Shown here: positions 1 through 12,029 of the stretch, piece after piece
How the letters are laid out: each line of letters starts with the position of its first letter
Position numbering within the stretch: position 1 is the stretch's first letter
From: Proteles cristata cristata
Taxonomy: Eukaryota > Chordata > Mammalia > Carnivora > Hyaenidae
Direction of reading: 5' to 3'
NCBI GenBank assembly: GCA_017311185.1
Contig: JAESUZ010004802.1
Span: 1-64,000, forward strand
Length of the DNA: 64,000 nucleotides
Position numbers and translations under genes: made by a program
Notes under the pieces: model-generated
Seen by the model: the letters and a program-made list of their open reading frames with translations, nothing else
Told to the model about the DNA's origin: nothing
Databases searched by the model: none

Positions 1-1992
1 GATTTTTACACTATATATATAGTGGTATAAAATCACTTGGAAGTGGACTATGGTAAGCTAAATATATATCCTTATAAACTCTGAAGTAACAAGTAAAAGA
101 ACAAAACATAGAGTTATAGCTGATAAGCCAACAAAGGACATAAAATAAAATTGTAAAAAATAATTCAAAGTACAATAGGAAAAGAGAAAGAAGGGGATAA
201 AGAAGGGATGGGACATTTAGAAAACAAATAGCATTTAAAGCTAATCACTCATGTCACGTTAAATATAAATGGTCTAAATGCCACAATTAAAAGACAGAGA
301 TTGTCAGATTAAATTTAAAAAGCAAGACTTGACTATTGCTTATAAGCAATACACTGTAAATACAATGGCACAAGTAGTTAAAACTAAAATAATAGAAAAT
401 ATACTCAGATCAAAGGAAAGCTATATTAACATCAGAGAAAGGAGATTTCAGATCAAAAAGTATCACCTGGGACAAAGAATGTCATGTCTTAATGAGAAAA
501 CGGTCAATTCATTAAGAAGGCATAACGATCACAAACCATAAATGTATATGCGCCTAATAATAGACCTTCAAAATACATGAGACAAAACGATTATAACTGC
601 AAGAAGAAAGAGACTAAGCATAAATGTAGTCAGATATTTCAATATCCTTGTCTCAATGATATATAGAACAAGTAGACAGAAAATCAATAAGAAAATAGAA
701 GATCTAAACAACCCTATCAAACAACTTATTTAATTGACATTTTTAGAACATTTCACCCAACAACAGAATACACATTCTTTTCATGAGCATATGGACATTT
801 ACAACAATAGGCCATATTGTGGGCTATAAAACAAGTCTCCGTAAATTAAAGAAGATTCTATGCATATTCTATGATCACAATGGAGTTAAATTAAAAAATC
901 AGCAACAGAATAGTCCCTGAAAAATCCTTGAATATTTGGAAACAAAACAGTATGCTTTTGAATACCTCATGGGTCAAAGATCAATTGGAATTTAGAAAGA
1001 ATTTTTAACTGAATGAAAATTAAAATAGTATAGACTTTAGAGGATGCCACTAAAGCAGTATGGAGGGGGAAATTTATAGTACCAGCTGCCTATATTAGAA
1101 AAGAAGAAAAGTTTTAGCTTCCCCTGTAAAAAAAAAAAAAAAGAAAAAAAAAGAAAACTTGAAAAGTAAGAGCAAATTAAACTTAATGATATAGAAAGAA
1201 GGAAATAATAAAGACAGGAACATAAAACAATGACAGAAAAAGAAATAATAGAAAAAATCAATGAAACTAAATTCTGGTTCTTTGAAAATATCAATAAAAA
1301 TGTTAAAACTATAATCAATCTTATCAGAAGGAAAAAAAGAAAAAGAAGACAATTGTAGATAATAGGGTGAAGAGAAGTGGCATCACTATATACTCTACAG
1401 AGACTAAAAAGATAAGGAGAATATTGTGAAGAACTTTATGCCAACAAATTTGATAAATTAGATGAAATGGACAAATTCCTTGAAAGACACATATTATTAT
1501 CAAAGCTCACTCAGGGAGAAACAGATAACCTAATAGCTCTATATCTACCAAAAGAAAGTTTTAAATTAAAAAAAAAAATCTTCCAGAAAGAATACTCCAA
1601 GCCAGATGGCTTCATTGGTGAATTACATCAAATATTAAGTTAGAAATAATGCCAAGTCTATACAATTCTTCCAAGAAATTGGAAAGGAGGAGATATTTTC
1701 CAATTTATCATAAAAGCTCAGTATTGCTCTAATACCAAAACTAGGCAAATATACTGCACGCAAACAGAGCTATGAAACTACAAAAATTCCAAACAAAATT
1801 TTAGCATATCAAATCCAACAATATATAAAGAGCATAATATTTGAAACCTTTCATAATATATGAAAGGTGTATCCCTGAAAACAAAGTTGACTTAACATTT
1901 AAAAAACAATCAATGTAAATTCACTGTTAGCAAGCTATAAAGAAAGACCATATGGTCGTCTTAATAGATGCAGAAAAGGTTTTGAAAATATC
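1..1992 (+). mobile_element. Ancient LINE-1 (element A), left part
   Basis: Sense L1M-type sequence entering from outside the window. A degenerate ORF2 endonuclease region begins near 245 (ACGTTAAATATAAATGGTCT) and continues near 730 (GACATTTTTAGAACATTTCA). The reverse transcriptase start GTCTTAATAGATGCAGAAAA is near 1955. Full of stops and frameshifts. It is cut at 1992 by element B and resumes at 9549. A poly(A)-rich tract at 1128-1160 is internal. Confidence 0.85.
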
Positions 1993-2006
1993 TAACATAT
2001 ATTCCT

Positions 2007-2571
2007 TTTTTAAAAATTTTATTAGGTTTTAAATTTTAATCCCAGTGGAGTTAACATATAGTGTTATATTAGTTTCAGGTGCACAATATAGTGATTCAGC
2101 ACTTCCATACATCACCTGATTTCATCATAACAAGTGCCCCCCTTAATTCCCAAAATCTGTTTAAACCATCCCCCTCACTTCCCTCCCCTCTGGTAACCAT
2201 TAGTTTGTTCTCTATAGTTAAGAGTCTCTTTCTTATGTGTGCTCTCTCTCCTTTTGCTCATTTTTTTCTTTCTTAAACTCTGCATATAAGTGAAATCATA
2301 TAATATTTGTTTCCCTGACTGACCTATTTTGCTTAGCATTATATTCTCTAGCTTCATCTATGCCATTCCAAATGACAAGATATCATTCTTTTTTATAGCC
2401 AAATAATAGTCCACTGATATATATGTATATACATTTATTCCATTCATATATATAATATATATGCATACATATAAAATGGAATATTTATTCCATTCCACAT
2501 ATATACATGTATATATATATATATAATGTTTAAATGGAATATTATATTCCATTCCATATATATACTATATC
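2007..2571 (-). mobile_element. Older LINE-1 (element B), 3' part
   Basis: Antisense L1 3' end from about 2007, interrupted by element C and continued at 9011-9534. Text such as GACCTATTTTGCTTAGCAT and the ATTCTTTTTTATAGCC stretch is the antisense end of ORF2. From 2410 to 2571 it degenerates into an expanded AT-rich region with repeated ATTCCATTCCA and TATATA motifs. Target duplication: TAACATATATTCCT (1993-2006). Confidence 0.88.
2410..2571. repeat. AT-rich minisatellite-like expansion next to L1 C
   Basis: Repeats of TATATA with ATGGAATATT and ATTCCATTCCA blocks, several in both orientations. It lies at the point where L1 C inserted. AT-rich, TTTT-AA containing tracts are typical L1 endonuclease targets. 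Confidence 0.7.
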
Positions 2572-2789
2572 TTTTTTTTTTTTTTTTTTTTTTACAAATA
2601 GTTTATTGTCAAATTAGTTTCTACATAACACCCAGTGCTCTTCCCCACAAGTGCCCTCCTCCATGCCCACCCCTCCTCCCCCCCACATCCACCAGTCCTC
2701 AGTTTTTGTCAGCATTCAAGAGTCTCTCATGGTTTGCCTCTCCCCTTTCCCCCACCATTTCTGCCCTTCTTCTCCCCCTTGGTCCTCTG

Positions 2790-5700
2790 TTAAGCTCCTC
2801 CTAATCCTCCTATCCGTGCACACATATGATATTTGTCTTTCTCTGCCTGACTTATTTCGCTCAGCATAACACCCTCAAGGTCCATCCATGTGGCTACACA
2901 TGGCCAGATTTCATTGTTTCTCATTGCCATGTAGTATTCCATGGTATAGATAAAACCACATCTTCTTGATACATTCATCTGTGGATGGACACTTAGGCTC
3001 TTTCCATGTTTTAGCTATTGTGGAGAGTGCTGCTATGAACATTGGGGTACATGTGCTCCTATGCATCAACATTTCTGTATCCCTTGGGTAAATTCCCAGC
3101 AGTGCTATTGCTGGGTCATAGGGGAGTTCTATTGTTAGTTTCCTTAGGAACCTCCACACTGTTTTCCAGAGAGGCTGTACCAGTTTACATTCCCACCAAC
3201 AGTGTAGGAGGGTGCCCGTTTCTCCACATCCTCGCCAGCATCTAGAGTTCTCTGATTGGCTCATTTTAGCCACTCTGACTGGCGGGAGGTGGTATCTCAG
3301 TGTGGTTTTGATTTGTATTTCCCTGATGAGAAGCGATGCTGAGCATCGTTTCATGTGTCTGTTGGCCATCTGGATGTCCTCTTTGGAGAAGTGTCTGTTC
3401 ATATCTTCTGCCCATTACTTCACTGGGTTGTTTGCTTTTCGGGCGTGTAGTTTGGTGAGTTCCTTGTAGATTCTGGATATCAACCCTTTATCTGATATGT
3501 CATTTGCAACTATCTTTTCCCATTCCGCTGGTTGCCTATTAATTTTCTGGGTTGTTTCCTTGGCTGTGCAGAAGCTTTTAATCTTGATGAGGTCCCAACA
3601 GTTTATTTTGGCTCTTGATTCCCTTGCTTTTGGGGATGTGTCAAGTAAGAAGTTGCTGCGGTGGAGGTCAAGGAGGTTGTTTCTTGCTTTCTCCCCTAGG
3701 GTGTTGATAGTTTCCTGTCTCACGTTCAGGTCCTTTATCCATTTTGAGTTTATTTCTGTGCATGGTGTGAGAAAATGATCTAGTTTCATTCTTCTGCATG
3801 TTGTTGTCCAGTTCTCCCAACACCATCTGTTAAAAAGGCTGTCTTTTTTCCATCGGATATTCTTTCCTGCTTTGTCAAAGATTAGTTGGCTGTATACTTT
3901 TGGGTCCACTTCTGAGTTCTCAATTCTGTTCCATTGGTCTATGTGTCTGTTTTTGTGCCAATACCATACTGTCTTGATGATGACAGCTTTGTAATAGAGG
4001 CTAAAGTCTGGGATGGTGATCCCTCCCGTTTTGGTTTTATTTTTCAGGATTACTTGGCTATTCGGGGTCTTTTGTGGTTCCATACAAATTTTTGGATAGT
4101 TTGTTCTAGTTTTGAGAAGTATGCTGGTGCAATTTTGATTGGAATTGCATTGAATGTGTAGAGTGCCTTAGGTAGTAATGACATCTTAACTATATTTATT
4201 CTTCCTATCCATGAGCATGGAATGTTTTTCAATTTCTTTGTGTCTTCTTCCACTTCATAAGTTTTCTATAGTTTTCATCATACAGATCTCTTTGTATCCT
4301 TTTGGTTAGGTTTATTCCTAGAGGTATTTTATGGTTTTTTGTGCAATTGTGAATGGGATCAGTTTCTTGATTTCTCTTTCTGTTGCTTCATTGTTGGTGT
4401 ATAAAATGCAACCGGTTTCTGCACGTTGATTTTGTATCCTGCAACTTGGCTGAATTCTTGGATCAGTTCTAGTAGGCTTCTGGTGGAGTCTGTCGGGTTT
4501 TTGATGTAGAGTATCATGTCATCTGCGAAGAGGGAAAGTTTGACTTCCTCTTTGTCAATTCTGATGCCTTTGATTTCCTTTTGGTGTCTGATGGCTGATG
4601 CTAGGACTTCCATCACTATGTTAAACAGCAGTGGTGAGAGTGGGCATCCCTGTCGTGTTCCTGATCTCAGGGGGAAAGCTTTCAGTTTTTCCCCGTTGAG
4701 GATGATGTTAGCTGAAGGCTTCTCATAGATGGCTTTGATGATGTTTAAGTAGGTTCCTTCTATCCCAACTTTCTCAAGAGTCTCTATTAAGAAGGGATGC
4801 TGTATTTTGTCAAATGCTTTTTCTGCATCTATTGACAGGATCATATGGTTTTATCTTTTCTTTTATTGATATGATGTATCACATTGATTGATTTGTGAAT
4901 GTTGAACCAGCCCTGTAACCCAGGAATGAATCCCACTTGATCTTGGTGGATGATTCTTTTTATGTGCTGCTGATTCGATTTGCAAGGATCTTGTTGAGGA
5001 TTTTTGCATCCGTATTCATCAAGGATATTGGCCTGTAGTTCTCTTCTTTTGCTGGATCTCTGTCTGGCTTGGGAATCAGAGTGATGCTGGCTTCATACAA
5101 TGAGTCCGGAGTTTTCCTTCAATTTGTATTTTTTGGAATAGCTTGAGAAGAATTGGGATTAATTCTGTTTTAAATGTCTGGTAGAATTCCCCAGGGAAGC
5201 CATCAGGTCCAGAGCTCTTATTTGTTGGGAGATTTTTGATCACTGATTCAATTTCTTCACTTGTTATGGGTCTGTTCAGGTTTTCTATTTCTTCCCGTGT
5301 GAATTTTGGTAGTGGTTGTGTGTTTAGGAATTTGTCCATTTCTTCTAAGTTGTCCAATTTATTGGCATATAATTTTTCATAGTATTCCCTGATAATTGCT
5401 TGTATTTCTGAGGGGTTGGTTGTAATAAGTCCATTTTCATTCATAATTTTGTCTATTTGGGTGCTCTTTCTTTTCTTTTGGATAAGTCTGGCTAGAGGTT
5501 TGTCAATTTTGTTTACCTTTTCAAAAAACAAACTCTTGGTTTCATTGATCTGTTCAATTGTTTTTTTGGTCTCTATGTTGTTTATTTCTGCTCTAATTTT
5601 TACTATTTCTCTTCTTCTACTGGGTTTAGGGCGTTCTTGCTGCTCTGCCTCTAGTTCCTTTAGGTGAGCTGTTAGATTTTGGACTTGCGCTTTTTCTAAT

Positions 5701-6641
5701 CTCTTGAAATAGGCCTGGAGAGCAATGTACTTTCCTCTTGGGACTGCCTTTGCCGCATCGCATAGATTTTGAATTGTTGTGTTTTCATTTTCATTTGTTT
5801 CCATATATTTTTAAATTTCATCTCTGATTGCCTGATTGGCCCATTCATTCTTTAGAAGGGTGTTCTTTAGCCTCCATGTTTTTGGAAGTTTTCCAGACTT
5901 CTTCCTGTAATTGATTTCAAGTTTCAAAGCATTGTGATCTGACAGTGTGCATGGTATGATCTCTATTCTTTTATATTTATTGAGGGCTGCTTTGTGTCCC
6001 AGTATGTGATCTATCTTGGAGAATGTGCCATGCGCACTTGAGAAGAAAGTAAATTCCCTGGCCTCAGGATGTAAAGTTCTAAATATATCTGTTAGGTCCA
6101 TCTGCTCCAATGTATCTTTCAAGTCCATTATTTCTTTACTGATTTTCTGTCTGGTTGACCTATCCATTGCTATAAGCGGAGTATTAAAGTCCCCTGCTAT
6201 TAGCACATTCTTATCTAGAAGCTTGTTTCTGTTTGTGATTAATTGTTTTAGATATTTAGGTGCTCCCATATTCGGTGCGCAGACATTTATGATTGTTAGT
6301 TCTTCCTGATGGATGGACCCTGTAATTATTATGTAGTGCCCTTCTTCATCTCTTGTGATTGTCTTTAATTTAAAGTCCAGTTTGTCTGATATAAGTATCG
6401 CTACTCCGGCTTTCTTTTGATTTCCTGTAGCATGATATATATTTCTCCATCCCCTTACTTTTAATCTGAAGGTATCTTCCCGTCTAAAATGAGTTTCTTG
6501 TAGACAGCATATAGATGGATTTTGTTTTTTAATCCATTCTGCTACCCTATGTCTTTTGATTGGAGCATTCAGCCCATTTACATTCAGTGTTATTATTGAA
6601 ATATGTGGGTTTAGAGTCTTTGTATCTTTTGTAGGGTTCAT
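2790..6641 (-). pseudogene. L1 ORF2 (endonuclease-reverse transcriptase), multiply broken
   Basis: Starts MNPTKDTKTLNPH at 6641. The endonuclease (6641-5814) keeps TLNVNGLN, CLQETHF, AGDFN, and SDHNA. TAA at 5811-5813 is an in-frame nonsense codon; the frame continues directly at 5804. The reverse transcriptase segment keeps [12 protein letters not shown] and the catalytic FADD (about 4518-4529). The C-terminal zinc knuckle [18 protein letters not shown] is at about 3190-3240. The frame changes between 5110 and 4844, near 4400, near 4255, and near 4060. Another nonsense codon (TAA) lies near 3413, and a frame change near 2955. The native end is GGLGGA then stop at 2790. ORF2 is dead. Family length (about 1,280 codons) is otherwise kept. 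Confidence 0.9.
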
Positions 6642-7584
6642 GTTTGTGGTGGTGTCTCTGGAATCTTTTTGTTCCTTGCAACCTTTCCTTCAGAGCATCC
6701 CCCTCAGGATTTCTTGTAGGGCTGGCTTCGTGGTGACAAATTCTTTCAATTTCTGTTTGTTTTGGAAAGGTTTTTATCTCTCCTTCTATTTTGAATGACA
6801 GGCTTGCTGGATAGAGGATTCTTGGCTGCATATTTTTACTGTTCATCACATTGAAGATCTCTTGCCATTCCTTTCTGGCCTGCCACGTTTCAGTAGACAG
6901 GTCTGTCACCACTCTGATGGGTTTCCCTTTGTATGTGAGGGCCCTTTTCTCCCTAGCTGCTTTCAAAATTCTCTCTTTGTCCTTGTATTTTGCCATTTTT
7001 ACGATGATATGTCGTGCAGAAGATCGATTCAAGTTACGTCTGAGAGGAGTCCTCTGAGCCTGTTGTATTTCCACATTGACTTCCTTCCCCAGGTCAGGGA
7101 AGTTCTCTGCTATAATTTGTTCCAGGACTCCTTCAGCACCTTTCCCTCTCTCTTCCTCTTCTGGGATTCCTATGATACGGATATTGTTGCGTTTGACTGT
7201 GTCGCTGAGCTCTCGAATTCTTCTTTCCTGTTCCTGGATCAGTTTGTCTCTTTTTTTGTCAGCTTCTTGTTTTTCTATAATGGTGTCTTCTAAATCACTT
7301 ATTCTCCTTTCTGCCTCTTCAAGCCGTGCATTGGAGGCCTCTAATTTATTATGGATCTCATTTATCACATTTTTTAATTCTTCATGCCTATTTTTATTTT
7401 CCATTCTGTCTGTAGCCATAGTTTCTTTGATGTCGCCTATGTTTTTTTCAAGCCCTGCTATTAATTTCACCATTATTATTCTAAAATCTTGTTCACTTAT
7501 GCTGCTGATATCTGTTTTGAGCAGTTCATTAGCTGTCATTTCTTCTTGGAGTTTCTTTGGAGGAGAGCTCTTTCGTTTCGTCAT
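6547..7584 (-). pseudogene. L1 ORF1 (RNA-binding protein), C-terminus frameshifted
   Basis: Opens MTKRKSSPPKK and runs 345 codons. It has a coiled-coil region (about residues 50-130, EAERRISDLED and IQEQERRIREL heptads), then the RRM-like part (NNIRIIGIPE) and a C-terminal domain with ARHIIVKMAKYKDKERIL. ORF1p trimers coat L1 RNA. Near 6760-6763 an extra base in a short A run of the coding strand shifts the frame: after EIKTFP the last residues are foreign, and the normal stop for the family would be near 6690. The frame then overruns into ORF2. Probably non-functional or altered. Confidence 0.85.
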
Positions 7585-9010
7585 TTTAGTTAGCTTTCCG
7601 GCTCTTGTTGGTTTTAAAGACCTGTTATGCTCTCTGTTTCTATGAGCACTGCTATATCCAAGAAACTCTTTGACTTTCCAGGGCCTATCCTTTCAGAGAT
7701 TGTTTTTTGAATGGTATCCCTCGGTCACTCTTGTTGGGACCTTAGTTATTTTATTTTCCTATTCGTAGTGATATTTGGGACTCTTCACCTTGTGTACTCT
7801 AGCTTGTTTCTTGAGGTAGCCCTCTCAGGCAGGGATGGGCGTGGCGTGATCTGATGCCTCAGGCGGGGGTTCTGCCTTGGCGATTGTGGGAAGGAGAGTG
7901 ACGGTGCTCCAGTCCCTTCTTGAACCCCGCGCTGCAGCTCGCTTTTTTTTTTTGGCGTGTCAACTCCCCGTTCCGGGGACGCAGCCGAAGTTGGTTGCAC
8001 TCTTCAACCCAGGCCAGTTCCAATCTCCAAATCCCAGTCCGCGCCCCGCTGAAGTTGCCTTAGACACAGCTTCCCAGACAACCCCCTCGGGCTATTCCAG
8101 GCTCCCTGCTGAGCTCTGGGGGCGGAGTCAGGATCGCTGCTTTCTTCTCTGGTCGGCTCTGGTGCGCATGCGCGGGGGCTTGCCTGCAGCGTCCGCGTAG
8201 CCTGAGCCCGCTGGAGTGAGGAAAACCGGGTCTCTCTATGGCTCGTCACCCGAAACACGAACTCACAGGCAAATTTCCCAGTTTTTAGCTCTTTGCCTTC
8301 CCTCTCGAGTTCCAGCCAGCCAGGAGCGCGGACGCCTGGTGTCTGCACGTCTCCTTCAGGGGTCCCAGCCGTCCTGGAGCTACAATGGCGACAGGCGCGC
8401 CGCCGCTGGAGTGAGGAAAACCGGGTCTCTCTATGGCTCGTCACCCGAAACACGAACTCACAGGCAAATTTCCCAGTTTTTAGCTCTTTGCCTTCCCTCT
8501 CGAGTTCCAGCCAGCCAGGATCGCGGACGCTTGGTGTCTGCGCGTCTCCTTCAGGGGTCCCAGCCGCCCTGGAGCTACAATGGCGGCAGGCGCACCCGCT
8601 CCGCTTTAAAACCCCACCTCCAGGAGCGGCACAAAGAAGCAGTTTGTGTGCTCAGCCTCCCCCAGGACCAGTTGTCGCGAGGGGACCTGGTGTGCAGATA
8701 TTTGGCAAGTACGGTCTTTCTATGCACCGAGCGGAGATTTTTCTGTCTCGGACTCTCTCCTTTTCCCCTCTCACTCCCCGTAGAGGGTAGAGGGGGATCG
8801 CCTCCCACCCTGGAGGCTCCGATCCCGGGCTGATTTTACCTTCCCCGGTTCGCACTCACGTTAGAAGGCTTTCTCAGTGGATTCTGCGTCCTTTTTTCTC
8901 CCAGTCTCTCAGGTTTTGTATGGTTTCCAATGGCTTCAGATCTTTTCTGTGTGATGTATGGGCGCGAGTGCAAGTATGGAGCTCCTTACTTCTCCGCCAT
9001 CTTGCCTCCC
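7585..9010 (-). promoter_or_regulatory. 5' UTR / internal promoter of L1 element C
   Basis: GC-rich, with many CG dinucleotides (about 7780-8860), unlike the AT-rich L1 body. L1 5' UTRs carry an internal RNA polymerase II promoter. The open frames here on both strands are chance products of composition. A CpG-island finder would probably flag this segment, but it is part of the repeat. Confidence 0.8.
8211..8600 (-). repeat. Two tandem 195-base monomers in the L1 5' UTR
   Basis: The unit beginning CTGGAGTGAGGAAAACCGGG at 8211 starts again at 8406. The two copies differ at only about 10 positions over roughly 190 bases (for example GGAGCGCGG against GGATCGCGG). Each ends near CTACAATGGCG, on the - strand a CGCCATTG YY1-like site. 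Tandem promoter monomers are well known in mouse L1; here there are two. Confidence 0.88.
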
Positions 9011-9534
9011 TCTACATCTTCTTTATCCATTCATCAATCAATGGGCACTTGGATGCTTCCATATCTTGGCTATTGTAAATAATGCTGCTATAAACATAGG
9101 GGTGCCTGTATCCCTTTGAATTAGTGTTTTTGTATTTTTGGGTAAATATGCAATAGTGCAATTACTGGATTGTAAGGTAAATCTACAATTCTGGATTGTA
9201 GGTGTTTGAGGAACCTCTATACTGTTTTCCACAGTGGATGCAGCAGTTTGCCTTCCTACCAGCAGTGCAAAAGGGCTCCTTTTCCTCCATATCTTCCACA
9301 ACACCTGTTGTTTCTTGTATTGTTGATTTTGTAATTCTTACAGGTGTGAGGTGATACCTCCTTGTAGTTTTGATTTGCATTTCCCTGATTATGAATGATA
9401 TTGAATATCTTTTCAGGTGTCAGTTGGCCATCTATATATCTTCTTTGGAGAAATGTCTGTTCATGTCTTCTGCCCATTTTTAACTAGATTATTTGTTTTC
9501 GGGGGTGTTTAGTTGTATAAGTTTTTATATATTT
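9011..9534 (-). mobile_element. Older LINE-1 (element B), 5' part
   Basis: Continues element B exactly where it was interrupted: CATCTTCTTTATCCATTCATC follows the text lost at 2564. On the - strand it encodes ORF2 C-terminal fragments ([19 protein letters not shown]). Its 5' truncation point is near 9534, and the right target duplication TAACATACATTCCT is at 9535-9548. Confidence 0.88.
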
Positions 9535-9548
9535 TAACATACATTCCT

Positions 9549-10571
9549 AATAAGAGCTCTCAATAAGTAGGAATTAAAACGGAAGGCCCCCAATATGAAA
9601 GGTATCTACCAAAAATACTTTAATGGTATCAGACTGAATGCTTCCCCCCAAGACCAGAAACTAGACAAAGATGTTCATCCTTACACTTCTATTAAATATT
9701 GCCCTGGGATTTCTAGCCAATGGATGAAGTTAAGTAAAAGAAATAAAAGGCCAGATTGGAAAGGAAGAAGTAGTAAAACTGTCTTTATTTACAGATGACA
9801 TGATTGTCTACGTAGAAAATCCAAGAGAATGTACAAAAATTCTACTGTAACCAATAGGTGAGTTTAACAAGGTTGCAAGATACGGTATCATTATGCAATG
9901 TCAATTGTATATGCATATGCCAAAGTGAATAATCAGATTAAAATGTAAAAAAAGATACCATTTATAACAAGCATCAAAAGATGAACTATCAAGAAATTAC
10001 TGGAGATAACGGAACTGATATCTTTACAAAAGTCTGAAATACTTAGGCAAAATAATGTATACATCACTACAAAATTTCAAAACCATAAAAATAAAGGATC
10101 CTGTAAGTTTCCAAAGGGACTAAATAGATCACCTATAAAGGACTGAGAATCAGACTGGCATTAGACTTCTCAACAGCCAGGGCGCCTGGGTAGCTCACTT
10201 GGTTAAGTGTCCAACTTTTGATTTCCGCTCAGGTCATGCTCTCTCGGTTTGTGTGTTTGAGCCCCTGTTGGGCTCTGTGCTGACAGCATGGAGCCTGCTT
10301 GGGATTCTGTCTCACTCTCTCTGTTCCATCCCTGCTCACAATCTCTTTCTCAATAATAAATAAACATTTTACAAAATATTTCTCAACAGTCAAAACATAC
10401 GTGAAACAACAGGAAAAGAGGAGGGGTGATGCTATTAATTAAATTCTCATCCAACACAGCAAGAAGTTGATAGGCACTGTTTAAAGATGGTAAATGATGA
10501 AACAAAAGTATGAGCATATTACATAGAAATGTGGAGCTTACCACCAAAAGGCCTACAAATAGAATGGATTT
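9549..10571 (+). mobile_element. Ancient LINE-1 (element A), right part
   Basis: Resumes the sense ORF2 of element A after the nested insertions. The catalytic block reads [13 protein letters not shown] near 9780-9825, with FTDD in place of FADD. Downstream it decays. A SINE (10180-10378) interrupts it, and L1 D is inserted at 10588. The last 150 bases before 10571 are only weakly L1-like. Confidence 0.8.
10180..10378 (+). mobile_element. Felid tRNA-Lys SINE inside L1 A
   Basis: GGCGCCTGGGTAGCTCACTTGG head with tRNA A and B box positions, a CT-rich middle, and an AATAAATAAACA tail. Imperfect target duplication CTTCTCAACAGCCA (10166) / TTTCTCAACAGTCA (10379). Old copy. Confidence 0.9.
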
Positions 10572-10587
10572 AAATTGGCTGCCTCTG

Positions 10588-11740
10588 GGAAACTATCAAC
10601 ACCCTAGAGGAGAAAGCAGGAAACAACCTACTTGACCTCCACCGCAGCAACTTCTTACTTGACACATCCCCAAAAGCAAGGAAATCAAGAGCAAAAATAA
10701 ACTGTTGGGACCTCATCAAGATTAAAAGCTTCTGCATAGCAAAGGAAACAACCCACAAAACTAATAGGCAACCAACGGAATGGGAAAAGATAGTTGCAAA
10801 TGACATATCAGATAAAGGGTTAATATCCAGAATCTATAAGGAACTCACCAAACTTCACACCCGAAAAACAAACAACCCAGTGAAGAAATGGGCAGAAGAT
10901 ATGAACAGACACTTCTCCAAAGAGGACATCAGATGGCCAACAGACACATGACAGACACATGAAACGATGCTCAGCATCGCTCCTCATCAGGGAAATACAA
11001 ATCAAAGCCACACTGAGATACCACCTCACGCCAGTCAGAGTGGCTAAAATGAGCCGATCAGAGAACTCTAGATGCTGGCGAGGATGTGGAGAAACGGGCA
11101 CCCTCCTACACTGTTGGTGGGAATGTAAACTGGTACAGCCCCTCTGGAAAACAGTGGAGGTTCCTCAGGAAACTAACAATAGAACTCCCCTAGGACCCAG
11201 CAATAGCACTGCTAGGAATTTACCCAAGGGATACAGAAATGCTGATGCATAGGAGCACATGTACCCCAATGTTCATAGCAGCACTCTCCACCATAGCCAA
11301 AACATGGAAAGAGCCGAAATGTCCATCAGTGGACGAATGGATCAAGAAGATGTGGTTTATCTATACGATGGAATACCATGGAAGTGAGAAACAATGAAAT
11401 CTGGCCATGTGTAGCAACATGGATGGACCTTGAGGGTATTATGCTGAGCGAAATAAGTCAGGCAGAGAAGGACAGCTACCATATGTTTGCACGCATAGGA
11501 AGATTAGGAGGAACTTGATGGAGGAACAAGGGGGAGAAGAAGGGGGAAAATGGTGGGTGAAAGGGAGAGAAGCAAACCATGAGAGACTCTTGAATGCTGA
11601 CAAAAACTGAGGACTGGTGGATGTGGGGGGGAGGGGGGATGGGCATAGAGGAGGGCACTTGTGGGGATGAGCACTAGGTGTTATGTGGAAACTAATTTGA
11701 CAATAAACTATTTGTAAAAAAAATAAATAAATAAATAAAT
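10588..11740 (+). mobile_element. 5'-truncated LINE-1 (element D)
   Basis: Sense 3' portion of the same young family as element C, starting inside ORF2 and ending in a poly(A)/AAAT tail (11717-11740). Target duplication: AAATTGGCTGCCTCTG (10572-10587) against AAATTGACTGCCTCTG (11741-11756). The C-terminal zinc knuckle is present near 11077-11130 on the + strand. A small direct duplication, ACAGACACATG twice at 10939-10960, interrupts the frame, and further stops follow. Confidence 0.93.
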
Positions 11741-11824
11741 AAATTGACTGCCTCTGTGTAGGACTAGAGGGGGAGAAACATGGAGCAAATGCAATCATTT
11801 AAAAACTCTCTTGTATATTTATTT

Positions 11825-12029
11825 TTATTCGAGAGAGACAGAGAGAGGGAAACAGAGAGAGAGAGAGAATGAGCAAGCGAAAGGGGCAGAGGGAGAAAGA
11901 GAGAACCTTAAGGAGCCTCTGTGCTCAGTGCAGAGCCCAATGCAGGGCTTGATCCCATGACCCTAGGATCATGACCTGAGCCGATATCAAGAGTAAGATG
12001 CTCAACAGATTGAACTACCCAGGCTCCCC
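11825..12029 (-). mobile_element. Old carnivore SINE, antisense
   Basis: GAGAGAGACAGAGAG purine stretch, then GATCATGACCTGAGCC and an ending ACTACCCAGGCTCCCCT, the reverse of the SINE head. Divergent from the young SINEs. Target duplication is imperfect. Confidence 0.82.

Larger units (their letters stand above)
2572..9010 (-). mobile_element. Nearly full-length felid-type LINE-1 (element C), inactive
   Basis: Read on the - strand it runs from the 5' end at 9010, with the GGCAAGATGGCGG start (YY1-type site, as at the 5' end of other mammalian L1s), through a GC-rich 5' UTR, ORF1, a 48-base spacer, ORF2, a 3' UTR and a poly(A) tail seen as T's at 2572-2593. About 6.4 kb. It sits inside an older L1 (element B), whose sequence stops near 2564 and resumes at 9011. 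An imperfect target duplication is CTATATCTTTTTT (2565) against CTACATCTTCTTT (9012). Both reading frames are broken, so it cannot move by itself. Confidence 0.93.

Noticed and set aside
7785..8855. Several open frames up to 205 codons on both strands
   Set aside because: They lie in the GC-rich 5' UTR of L1 element C and repeat with its monomers. They are composition artefacts.
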